51,711 nucleotides of DNA from Phytopythium helicoides (Eukaryota; Oomycota; Peronosporomycetes; Pythiales; Pythiaceae). This document shows, piece by piece, positions 30,257-39,900 of the stretch. The first letter of the stretch is position 1. Every line of letters starts with the position of its first letter. The position numbers and the translations under genes were made by a program. The notes below the pieces were generated by a model. That model did not search any database. It was not told the origin of the DNA and worked only from the letters and a program-made list of their open reading frames with translations. The stretch spans positions 1 to 51,711 of the forward strand of contig JANFNE010000054.1 in the NCBI GenBank assembly GCA_024867545.1. The letters run 5' to 3'.

Positions 30257-32239
30257 ATGGCAAACAAGCGCGCTCGATCGGGCAAGGAGGGCGATCCAGA
30301 TCCCCGGCGAGGCAGGTCCAAGACCAGGCAAGCTGCCGCAGGGCTATGCAGATCCACAACGAGTAGAGCTGCTTCAGCAACTCGTCGAGGTCGGTCCAAG
30401 ACAACACGTGCAGCTGGTCCGACGTCAGGCGGTGCTAGGTCTAAAAGGAAGAAACGCAGTGCAGAATCACGCAAGAGTCAGTCAAAGAGGCGACGGGCCG
30501 AAGTCGAAGCTCGTGACGCAGCTAACGCCAAATCCTCGCTTGTGTGCGTCAAGACGTCACTAAAGGCGTTTTGCAAGAGCGATGAGGCCATGACTTTGCC
30601 GTGGGAGTCCGTGCTGGCGGATATGGACCAGGCCGTGCTGGTGGAGGCTTACGTCCTCGCCAACATCCACGCCGTGCGGATGTGTCAGCTGGGCGATGCA
30701 GTGGAGCCACTCAACCAGGTCTTCTTCTACAGATGCCTATCGTGTGTTTGCAACGCCAACTCCACACTCGGGTCTCCTGCATTCCAGCAATCAGGCACGC
30801 TGTACAACACTTGGCGAGGTGAGGACGCTCGACGTGCAAGCAACCGGCAGATTACCGCTGGGTGGCAGCAGAACGCAGCCCAAATGATGGCCACTAACAC
30901 CAAGAACGCGATCGTACGCAACTTCTACCGTCGCTTTCACCGTCACATCAAGCGGGTCTATGACTTGAATGGTGCTGAGGCCTACGTCATGATCAAGAGC
31001 ATCCTGGACCCTGTCTACAACGGCAACGATACCGAGGTGCAGGCTTGGCGAGAGCAGATCCCGCGCAACGAGAGCGGCTACTTGTCCGACGAGGCTAACA
31101 GATTGCTTCCTCTCACCTACATGATTCTGACCGACATTGAGGAGAGGAATCGCCGGTTTCAGCATCGACAGGACATCCCAGAGGTCCGCACGTTCAGTCT
31201 CCTGCCGACGAAGAATGGGTTCAAGTGCTCGCACTTCAAGATGTGCAAGACGGCGCTCCGCAGCCTACTTCTACGTGCTGGTGTTCGCGTGCCTCCTCTA
31301 GGTGACGATTGGAATGCTGTCGCAGACGAATGGTGGCACAGTCTCTTCAATATCGAGAAGTTTGAAACAGCCAACAAGAAGTTCGCAGGAGAGATCGTGA
31401 CGGACGGAAAGGCTGTCAGTATTGTCATGCGGAAAACCCATCCGGCAACAGACCGCCCACTTCGGGAAGAAGACTACGATGTCATGTGGGGCCTAGATCC
31501 TGGCAGACGAGATCTGTTTGTAGCAACCAACCAGGATGGCGAGACTATCCACTGCTCTACTCGTGAGTTCTACGAGGATGCTCGCTACCACAAGAGCAAC
31601 CAGAAGATAGCTTGCTGGAAGGAGCGGCGGCCCGACATTTTGGCGGCCGAGCGTCAGATGCCGTCGAAGAAGACCGCGTCGCTCGAGTTGCTGGAAACGT
31701 ACACACGATACGTTATTCCACGTATGGAAAACCTGCTAGGATTTTCACGGGCGAAGGGATTCCGCAACCTGCGTTTTGGACGGTACATCTTTGCGCAGAA
31801 GAAGCTACATGAACTCTGTCGGAGACTGACCCAGCAAGCAGGCAGGCGAACGGTGGTTGGATTTGGAGATTGGAGCAATACCGATTACTCTGGACTCATC
31901 AAGAAGTGCCCCGCGGGGCCGGTCAAAAGACTCGAGCACACGTTGAGAAACTACTGTCGTGTACAACCAATTGATGAGTTTCGCACCAGCAAGCTTCACT
32001 CACGTTGCCACCGGCGGCTAGAATACCAGTACAGTCTCCGCCTCTGCAAGGTCAAGAACAGCATGGACAAGGAATGGCGGACGTGCAAGGTTTATAGTGT
32101 GCTCCATTGTCGATCCAATGGCTGTTTTGGTACTACTGTGAACCGCGACGTCAACGCCTCGAAGAACATGCTGATGCTCCTCCTCAACATGCTCCGTGGT
32201 CAACCAAGACCTACCGTTTTTTGCCGAGCGCCAACTTAA
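30257..32239 (+). CDS. Fanzor protein (eukaryotic TnpB homologue, predicted RNA-guided DNA endonuclease)
   Basis: One intact 660-codon frame. Residues 1-85 are very basic (RSKRKKRSAESRKSQSKRRR), a likely nuclear localisation signal. A helical region (about 95-400) follows. The RuvC nuclease is split as in TnpB: RuvC-I MWGLDPGRRDLFVA with Asp414; RuvC-II VVGFGDWS near 533-540, where TnpB has Glu and this protein has Asp538; RuvC-III NRDVNASKNM with Asp631. The block DEFRTSKLHSRCH (573-585) and HCRSNGC (617-623) form the zinc ribbon between RuvC-II and III; Glu574 may be the displaced catalytic Glu described for Fanzors. One ribbon Cys is His581. Characterised Fanzors use a guide RNA made from the 3' end of the gene and the flank. 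No second transposase is seen nearby. The intact frame suggests recent activity or selection. Confidence 0.9.
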   Translation: MANKRARSGKEGDPDPRRGRSKTRQAAAGLCRSTTSRAASATRRGRSKTTRAAGPTSGGARSKRKKRSAESRKSQSKRRRAEVEARDAANAKSSLVCVKTSLKAFCKSDEAMTLPWESVLADMDQAVLVEAYVLANIHAVRMCQLGDAVEPLNQVFFYRCLSCVCNANSTLGSPAFQQSGTLYNTWRGEDARRASNRQITAGWQQNAAQMMATNTKNAIVRNFYRRFHRHIKRVYDLNGAEAYVMIKSILDPVYNGNDTEVQAWREQIPRNESGYLSDEANRLLPLTYMILTDIEERNRRFQHRQDIPEVRTFSLLPTKNGFKCSHFKMCKTALRSLLLRAGVRVPPLGDDWNAVADEWWHSLFNIEKFETANKKFAGEIVTDGKAVSIVMRKTHPATDRPLREEDYDVMWGLDPGRRDLFVATNQDGETIHCSTREFYEDARYHKSNQKIACWKERRPDILAAERQMPSKKTASLELLETYTRYVIPRMENLLGFSRAKGFRNLRFGRYIFAQKKLHELCRRLTQQAGRRTVVGFGDWSNTDYSGLIKKCPAGPVKRLEHTLRNYCRVQPIDEFRTSKLHSRCHRRLEYQYSLRLCKVKNSMDKEWRTCKVYSVLHCRSNGCFGTTVNRDVNASKNMLMLLLNMLRGQPRPTVFCRAPT

Positions 32240-32777
32240 CACATCAGGGGCCACAAAGTGTCTGCAGGTGCGCTCAGCGTTGCCCGCAGATAGCACTGTA
32301 TACTCAGGCATTGTTGCATTTTCACTGGGTTCCATTCCCAGTCATCGTCTTTTATCGTAGGATGCCGGGCTTACCACGGCCATACCCGCGAGCCGAAGGC
32401 GAGTGCTAGCAATGGCCCCAATGTTTGCATCGTGCGCGACCAGCGCCGACGAATTTTGTTGTGGCTGCAGCCGCACTATCGCATCTCCGAGGACTGCTTG
32501 CTTGAATGGAAAGCATTGATTGAAGCGTGCACTGGAGTTGCTTCGTGCATTGAGGAATTCCACTCACCAAGATTTTTGCCTTCCTCTACATGTCATGGGA
32601 ATACATCGACAAGCAAGCTGGACATGTGTCCCCAATCTCACGACTGATGCGCCAGCGACCACCAAAGCCTATCAACAAACAACAAGAAGACAAGAAGATG
32701 GTACTATTGGTCAGATGAAAGAAAAAACTGCTTCGATGCGAAAGCTGTGCTGGACAGCACGCAAGATCAACTCGAGC
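32240..32777 (+). other. 3' flank of the Fanzor gene; candidate guide-RNA region
   Basis: There is no confident gene. In known Fanzor and TnpB loci the scaffold of the guide RNA lies at the end of the ORF and just past it, with the guide taken from beyond the element end. Here a hairpin ACTGGG-TTCCATT-CCCAGT lies near 32324-32343, and 32362-32383 (ATGCCGGGCTTACCACGGCCAT) is an imperfect inverted match to 29789-29808, a candidate right end. 32400-32650 has short eroded coding-like frames that I cannot place. Assignment as guide RNA is inference. Confidence 0.35.
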
Positions 32778-34313
32778 CTACACGGGCGTCTTGACTTCCG
32801 AGAACTGCGGCGATCGCTCCGCTGACTTCTTCGCCTTACTGTTGAAGAGCGCCTCAATGTCCTCGAGCAACAGTCCCTTAGTCTCCGGGCACAAGAAGTA
32901 CACAAACACTCCGCCGATAATGCAAGTGCCGCAGAAGATGAAGAAGACGCCGTTGATGTTGAGCGACGGGTAGAGCTGCACGACCCAGGTCATAATGACA
33001 CCCATGAGCCAGTTCGCCATGGTCGAGAGCGACACCGCCGTCGCGCGCACGTTGAGCGGGAAGATCTCGGGCGGGTAGATCCAGCACACGGGTCCCCAGG
33101 CAATGGCAAAGTTGAAAATGAAGAAGCATGAGCCGATGATAATGATGATACCAGCGACCTCCGAGCAGCCGGCGTCTTCCGTGTTGCCGCTGCAGCCAGC
33201 GGTGAACGTGATGCCAGCGAGCAAGTGGCCAAGGGTCATGCCAGCCGACCCCACGAGCAATAGCTTGCGACGGCCGAACGTGTCAACCCAGCGCATGCCA
33301 GGGATTGTGCTGACAAAGAAGACGATCGACAGAATGAGCACGGCAAGCACGCCATCACCAATCACGTCCTTGAAAATGAGACCACCGTAGCTCAGAATCG
33401 GGTTGATACCAGTACACTGCTGTAGGATCTGCAGAAGCATGGCGATAATCACTCGTCGGCGAACTGATGGCTCTAGGAGTTCGCGGTAGCCAGCAGCTTC
33501 GCCCTCCAGCTCAATTTGGTCGCCGATGGCCTGAAGCTCTCGACTCACATTCTCGGTCTGACGCAGACGCTTGAGGGTACGCTCCGCAGCTTCCTTGCCC
33601 TTGTGGAGGTATGTCCAGCGTGGCGACTCGGGGACGAAGTAGATTCCAAGCATGACAATGATCGGTGCAGCCATGGCAACACCGTTGGTAATTCGCCAGC
33701 CGTGGTCGTTGTTGACGATGATCTGGTTCACAATATTGGCAAGAAGTAGACCCGTGACAACGGTCATTTGCATGAAGCCTGAGAGGAAGCCACGAAGCTC
33801 CTTCGGGGCCATCTCGGCGCCAAACACCGGAAGTGAGAAGGACGAGTTGCCTACTCCCATCCCCTGGACGATGCGAGCGATAAGCACCAAGGTATGGTGC
33901 TGGCTCGGGCAAAAGCAGACCCACGACGTGCCGGCACAGAAGAGGACACCGGCCTGGAAGATCGTCGCGCGGCGTCCGAGTTTGTCAGCGACCCAACCGC
34001 CAGCAATAGCACCAAGCATGCTGCCAAAGTTGTACGTCGCGTTGTACCACGTGGTGAAAGTGATCCAGCGGGACGGGAGGTCGGCTGTAGATCGCGTGCA
34101 GTCCGTGTAGGTCATGTTGTCCCAACCGACACAGAAGTCGTCGAGGAACGAGTCCATGACGAGCACGCCGCCAGTGACACCTTGATCGTAGCCGAAGAAG
34201 ATGCCGCCGAGCGACGCGAAGATGCAGACGATGATGGCGTACATGCGGCTTCCTTCGGTTGGGAGGTCGTCGATGCCAGCCGGGCCGGCCGTGACAACAA
34301 ATCCTCCAGCCAT
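32778..34313 (-). CDS. MFS sugar (hexose) transporter
   Basis: A single exon, 511 aa, with about 12 hydrophobic segments. Sugar-porter signatures are in place: GGIFFGYDQGVTGG in TM1 (about 36-49), DKLGRRAT after TM2, FVPESPRWTY before the central loop, LQQCTGINPILSYGG in TM7, and FLCPETKG after TM12. An N-glycosylation-type loop with Cys residues (DFCVGWDNMTYTDC) follows TM1. It should carry hexoses with protons across the plasma membrane; substrate cannot be set from sequence. The start Met lies before a short polar N-terminus, normal for the family. Confidence 0.93.
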   Translation of the reverse strand: MAGGFVVTAGPAGIDDLPTEGSRMYAIIVCIFASLGGIFFGYDQGVTGGVLVMDSFLDDFCVGWDNMTYTDCTRSTADLPSRWITFTTWYNATYNFGSMLGAIAGGWVADKLGRRATIFQAGVLFCAGTSWVCFCPSQHHTLVLIARIVQGMGVGNSSFSLPVFGAEMAPKELRGFLSGFMQMTVVTGLLLANIVNQIIVNNDHGWRITNGVAMAAPIIVMLGIYFVPESPRWTYLHKGKEAAERTLKRLRQTENVSRELQAIGDQIELEGEAAGYRELLEPSVRRRVIIAMLLQILQQCTGINPILSYGGLIFKDVIGDGVLAVLILSIVFFVSTIPGMRWVDTFGRRKLLLVGSAGMTLGHLLAGITFTAGCSGNTEDAGCSEVAGIIIIIGSCFFIFNFAIAWGPVCWIYPPEIFPLNVRATAVSLSTMANWLMGVIMTWVVQLYPSLNINGVFFIFCGTCIIGGVFVYFLCPETKGLLLEDIEALFNSKAKKSAERSPQFSEVKTPV

Positions 34314-35904
34314 GGCTCAGGTCGATCGAGAGACTGGGATGAACTCTTGAGGCAGTGATGCCGGTGGCCGAGCAAATCGAGAAGTGAGTAAACTGGAGAC
34401 GGCACAGTCCGCGGGACTCCCGGTGACTGGAGCCAGGCAGGTGGTCGCTGTGGGATCGTTGAGCTTGTCGAGCGTGTCGTGCTCGGGCAGACTGTGCAGC
34501 TCGCCAAAACAACCCGACGCCTGTTGATGCTATTGCAGTTGAAACTTCGAGTCGCGGTGCTGGTCCCTGCAAGTAGTCAACGTACCGTACACACATGCAG
34601 AGCAACCCTGCTCGGCTCTTTATGGCTCGCAGTTTAACGAGCTCGCCCAACTTCAATTCCCGCCATTTGATGACACGGAACGGTGCATTGCTTCAGACTC
34701 CGTCTCAACCTTCAGCTATCAATGCAGCGAATGTACTGTACAGCTCTGCATGAGATTGTAAGGTACAGTATTGCAGAGTAGCACCGCATCACCTCAGTTT
34801 GCACATGAAAGCATCGACAGCGGTGCCGTTCCCATCGGAGCGAGTTACTCATCTGACGGTCTCGTGCGGGCCAATACCTCGCGGGCGGCATGTACGTTCA
34901 AATGTTGACAGTTGCATGTTGCATACGAGCATAAAAGGCATCCAGTGACATCGGAAACACACAACGAAACGTTTGCCCAGAGCTTCAACGTTGGCTAAAA
35001 TGCAGACGGCACGTTCTTGCTTCCGTGGAGCTGTCCGAAGCTAGCTAGTCTCAGCGTGAATTATTTGGTCCGGAATCCGAGTCGAGCATTTCTGTCGTGA
35101 TCAACTCCAAAGCGTGGCCAACCAGCTTTTTGAAGTGTTCAGCGCGAGGCATACGAGCGACTCAAGTTCAGTCACTGAGGAGGGCGAAAGCAGCAAATCC
35201 TATCCGCCATCCATTCCTGAATCTGGACACATGCCCTCACGAAACAGTAAAGGGAACATTACGTGTTTCCGTTGTTAGCGCGCTTATGTGCAAGATTTGA
35301 CGCGGTGTCGATTCATCTCGGGGAATACACTAGCTGTACAGTACCGCTTCTCACTAGCACCACCTTGTCAATCGCTCATCTCGATGTCTCCGTGCGCCAG
35401 GGCTTCGACCCTACTACACCGCCGTTTGCGCTCGCAGGTGAATGAGATGCAATCGTTTGCACGTAGATGCACCAACGCTCAACCAGCACAATCATTCGAG
35501 GACGCAAGATCGCGGATCGCATGAGAGCAGCAGTGGCACACTACATTCACATGCTCATGATCACCCGAGCTCTGGAACCTAGATTGTCAATTTGCGGTGA
35601 AGAGCCGCGAACAATATACCTGTGTGCGATTGCGAAGCGCAGGGCGGCGAGCACCGCCACTTCAATTCCACATTTACACCACGCAATGTCGACGTCGAGA
35701 TCTTCCCAACAAGCCACGCCGCGGCCGTGTCAGCCAGAATGGTTGTCCAAGTTGAACCAGTCCGCCACCAATGGCTACACCCCCGTCCGTATACCTCTCG
35801 CGTCCACAGTACCTCCCTTCTCCATCGCTTTTCGCGGGGGTTTCCCTTGGCTGCTCACCACCAATAGTGAAGCCCATACTACGCGACAGGCGGCGGCAGT
35901 CGAC
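34314..35904. other. 1.6-kb intergenic region between the divergent sugar transporter and RRP36 genes
   Basis: No gene or RNA could be supported. It should hold the promoters of both genes. An ATAAAAGG word at 34931-34938 (plus) is TATA-like but has no gene close downstream. Short open frames here have no coherent protein pattern. Confidence 0.5.
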
Positions 35905-36787
35905 ATGGAGCTGTCGGAGCGCGACGTGCCACTGGAGCAGCGGCTGCGGCAGAAGCGCAGCGGGTTCGCGACGCAGGAGGCCGAGGCGGCGACCGGCGCC
36001 AGGTCGGCGGGCGGAGAGCGCGAGCGGCGCCAGCCCAGGGCGGAGCCTGCGGCGGCGCGCGCCAACAAGAACCGGCCGCTGGAGCTCACGTCCAAGCGCG
36101 CGGTGGGGCGGCACCGGCAGGTGGTGGAGGTGAAGCGCCGCAAGAGCGTGGACCCGCGCTTCGAGGCAGTCAGCGGCCGGCTGAACGACGCGCTCTTCGC
36201 CAAGGCCTACGCCTTCGTGGACGACTACAAGGTGGCGCTGAAGAGGAGGTGTCGCGCGCTGCGAGCTGGCGAGCTCACGGCTGTGGAGTGTGGATGAGCA
36301 GGAGACGGAGCTCGCGGAGCTCAAGAAGCAGCTCAAGGGTGCCAAGAGCCAGACGCGCAAGGAGGCGCTCAAGGTGCGTGGCGATTGAGGAAAGGGCTCG
36401 TGGGCTGCTTGCTCGGCTGACGAGAGGACGTGGAATACAGCACGAGATCAACCTGCGGTCGCAGGAGCTCGCGGAGAAGAAGAAGAGCGAGAAGATCAAG
36501 AGCGCGCTCACCAAGCGGAAGCGCGAAGAGCGCGAGGCCGTCGCGAGCGGCAAGAACCCCTTCTACCTCAAGGTTGGTGGTGATTGGGGAGGAATTTCCG
36601 TGCTGTATTTGCCGTTCTGACGCTTTTCGCTTCCTTGCTACAGCGCAAGGACAAGAAGGCAGTCGAGCTGCAGGCCAAGTTCGAGGACCTGCGAGAGTCG
36701 GGCCGGCTGTCCAAGTTCATGGCCAAGAAGCGCAAGAAGAACGCGAGCAAGGACCACCGTTGGTTGCCGACGCAGCGGAAAGAGTAA
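35905..36787 (+). CDS. RRP36: rRNA biogenesis protein RRP36
   Basis: Four exons (35905-36231, 36299-36373, 36441-36572, 36644-36787) give 225 aa in one frame. RRP36 is a nucleolar factor needed for early 18S rRNA cleavages within the 90S pre-ribosome. Family blocks are all present: NKNRPLELTSKRAVGRHR, then VDPRFEAVSGRLNDALFAKA and YAFVDDYK at the end of exon 1; the charged coiled-coil ELAELKKQLKGAK in exon 2; VASGKNPFYLK in exon 3; and ESGRLSKFMAKKRKKNASKD near the C-terminus. Introns of 67-71 bp have GT-AG ends. The first intron could end 3 bases later (GAGCAG). The protein is rich in Lys and Arg, as expected. Confidence 0.93.
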
Positions 36788-36991
36788 GCGATACTGCAGT
36801 GGTATATGTATTCCTGTCCGGTGGGTCAGGAGGAATAGACTTTGGATTGCCTCACACGCTCGCGACGGGATCGCAACAAATCTTTGCCGCTTCACGCGTC
36901 AGGCACGAAGGTGCTACCAATCATGCCAACTAACGTCTGAAAAAGCTATTTGCAGCGCTCGCTGACGAACATACCGTCCAAAATCAAACAC

Positions 36992-39900
36992 ATGGGGCTC
37001 TTTCTTTGGAATGCAAAGCTCACTCAGCAGAAAGAGCTTCCAGGCCTCACCAAGATGACATCCGACAATGACGGACCGACAATGGTTCGCAAGCGCACAC
37101 TAAGCGGAAGCGTAAACGCGACGGCGTCACTCAGTGCTTCTGCGACATATCGGGGTGATGCAATTGCGAGTACCGCAATCGGCATGAACACGATTGAGCG
37201 CCGATCGTCACGAATGCTTTCGCGATCAAGCGCAGGACGTCGAGTGTCAAAGCCCGGGGTTCAAATAGACGGTTCGGGGTCAACAGCATCGCTTTCATCT
37301 GCATCAGATCCTAAGACGCCACAAACTTCATCTACAGTGCTAAGGCTTCGAGCACTAGCACGAGCTGTACGCGCCGGTCAAGTGCTCGGGCACGATGCAG
37401 CTCAAGAGAGACGGAAACGATACTATGTGATATCAGCAAGAAATTCAGCGGCATATGGGCGAACCTCTACTAATGGCGAGGACGACGATATGAGCTTTGG
37501 ACTAGACACACGTGTTCCGCTCCATCGTGACAGCTTCTCAGCATCGAGGGTCCGTGCACTTCCACCCACTGCAGGTGAGGGCAACGAAAAGAAAGCTTCT
37601 CCCGGGAAGCCTGACAAAGGGACCAGTCGCAGTGGTAAACTTCCGCCCCCAATGCTCTCACAAAAATCCAAGCTTGCCATGAGTGGCAGGCTCAACGGAG
37701 GGTCCAAGAACCTGAACAGCCCAGAAAACCCAAACTCAGATGCGCCTTTAAATGACACCAATGGCAAAAGCAACCGAAGTGGATCGAAATCTGCAAGCTT
37801 GGTGATGAACACTACTCTGCAAAGGCTCGGGTCTATTCGAGGGGATCTGAGCGCGCTGCTCAGCGCATTTGACCCACAAGTTGCACCACTGAGCAGTCAA
37901 AACCAGCAGTATAATCCTGCCAGTGAGCCACATGCTCCAATCATCCACACGGATAATCTCGATGCCCGACTGTCTTGTGCTCGTTCGCTATACAAGCTAT
38001 CATGTGAGCCTGGCGCGGAAATGTCGATAGTCCAAGGTGGCGCTATTTCCCAGATTGCGAATTTCACGGATCTAGAGGACCCTCGTCTTCTTCGATATGC
38101 GGCCGCGACGCTCGCCAACCTAACGGCTGTCGACGATTTGAAAGTCTTAGAACAGTTTGTGAAGCACGATGGAGCTGCTGCCCTGTTGGAGCTGAGTTGG
38201 TCGCCTAGCGTCGATGTCAAATTGCTGTGCGCAACGGCTCTGTGTCGGCTTACCCACCACGCTGTGTTTGCTGCCCTCCTGGTTCGAGAACGTGCTATGA
38301 ACGAGCTCTCAGCCTTGCTCGCCATCCCACATACTCGACTCCAGGTGCTGGTTGTTAGCTGCATCCTCAATTTGATTCATCACGGAACCGTCCTTCCTGA
38401 CAAAGTGTTTCTCGGAGACCCACACGCATTGCAAAATCCTCTAGGGGTTCTCAGCGTGGTCTACCAACAGGCGACAGTACCAGCAACAAGCGCTTTTGCA
38501 GTGGAAGTCCTGTTTAATCTGTCGCTCAACCGAGCTGGTTGCTCTTGTGCGCTTCGCGGTGGCGGTGCTGAAATCTTGCACTCGCTCGCGCTTCAAGTTA
38601 CGAAGGCTATCGACGCGATGACGAACGAACCAAGCCCACCCAAGTCACGACCAGCGTCCAGCACCAACACATCTAGTGGAATCAAAGCTGTTATAACCAT
38701 GACTACCGCGCCTTGGTTGACTAACAGACCTGCGCTGCTGAAATTGCTCAGATTGATGGCCGCAACACTTGCTAACTTCTCAGCCGTGGTTGAGCATCAC
38801 GCTCTTCTCAATGGATACGCCATGAAGACGTTGGCAGTTTTGCTGTTCCCTCCTCTGCGAGAAATAAGGCTCTCTGATGTCTCTGCCCCCAGCAGAGCTG
38901 TGCAGAATGGCTCACGTTTGGATGCTTTTGACTCTGGAAGCAACAGCGGGTCAAGTAGCTGTAGTAGCGAAGACAGTGACGAAGAGCGAGAAATTGGACG
39001 CATACGTCCAAGTCACCGGCTGCATGAAGTGGCAGCCAGTTGCTCAAGGGTGCTTGCGAATTTCTCAAGCAGCTCTGATTTCCGGAGGCATGCTTTCTCA
39101 CAAGAAGTCGTTCACATGGTTGTTCGTCTTTCCGTGATTGACCTCAACATTTTACCTCATGCCTTTGTTTCTGAGGCGTCAGTTGATCCCGCTGACCATG
39201 ATATTGATTTTGAACTGACACCGCGACGCTTGTTTGCGCGTAACATTGTGCGTGTACTCGCCAATCTAAGCTTCGAGGAGTCGTGTTTGGCGTACTATAT
39301 GGAGTTTCCGCATGTCTTGCAACTACTTCATGGTATCGCAGTGCATCCAACCACAGGCGATACAAACACTGCTCCGAGTGTTCCTCCGCGATCAGGGATC
39401 TATCGTCAGTTTCAGTTCTGGCTGACAGATGCTGTCTTGTGCGAAGACATGAAGGAAGATGCTCTAGTGGCTATCCTGAACTTGGCTCGCCACTCAGTGT
39501 ATGCTGGCCCATTGCTGCGTACTTTAGATGGGAAGAAGCTTGCTCATGCTGCTGAAGCTGACAGCGGTCACTCCAATCGTCTACGCTACATGTATGCTGT
39601 TGTACTATGCAATTTACTCTTTCAGAATCACTTGCAGCAACTGGTATTTGGCGAACAAGCCGTCTCGGCACTTGTTGCGGGTTTTTATTTTGCTCCAGGG
39701 CCAAGTCATGGCATCAAATGTGATAAACACGATGTAAGCCAAGGCGATTGCATGGGTGAACACCCCAATGCGCATAACCCTGAAGACCTAGCACGATTGA
39801 GAGCGCAGAACTTAGCTAACGATGATGACAGGGAGCGATTTTTGTCAGCAATATTTGTAGTCGCAAGCGAGCTCATGAGTGCAAGAAACATCGAACGTGT

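Noticed and set aside
30249..30563. 105-codon plus-strand frame overlapping the Fanzor start
   Set aside because: It is a +1 shadow of the basic Fanzor N-terminus with no own conserved pattern; the Fanzor frame has the Kozak-like ATG and continues for 660 codons.
34900..35000. Promoter and unannotated gene after the ATAAAAGG word at 34931
   Set aside because: No coherent reading frame or RNA structure follows on the plus strand before RRP36 at 35905.
36950..37055. Start of the giant armadillo protein at 36950
   Set aside because: The codon at 36950 is TTG; the first ATG in frame is 36992, with 37055 as alternative.
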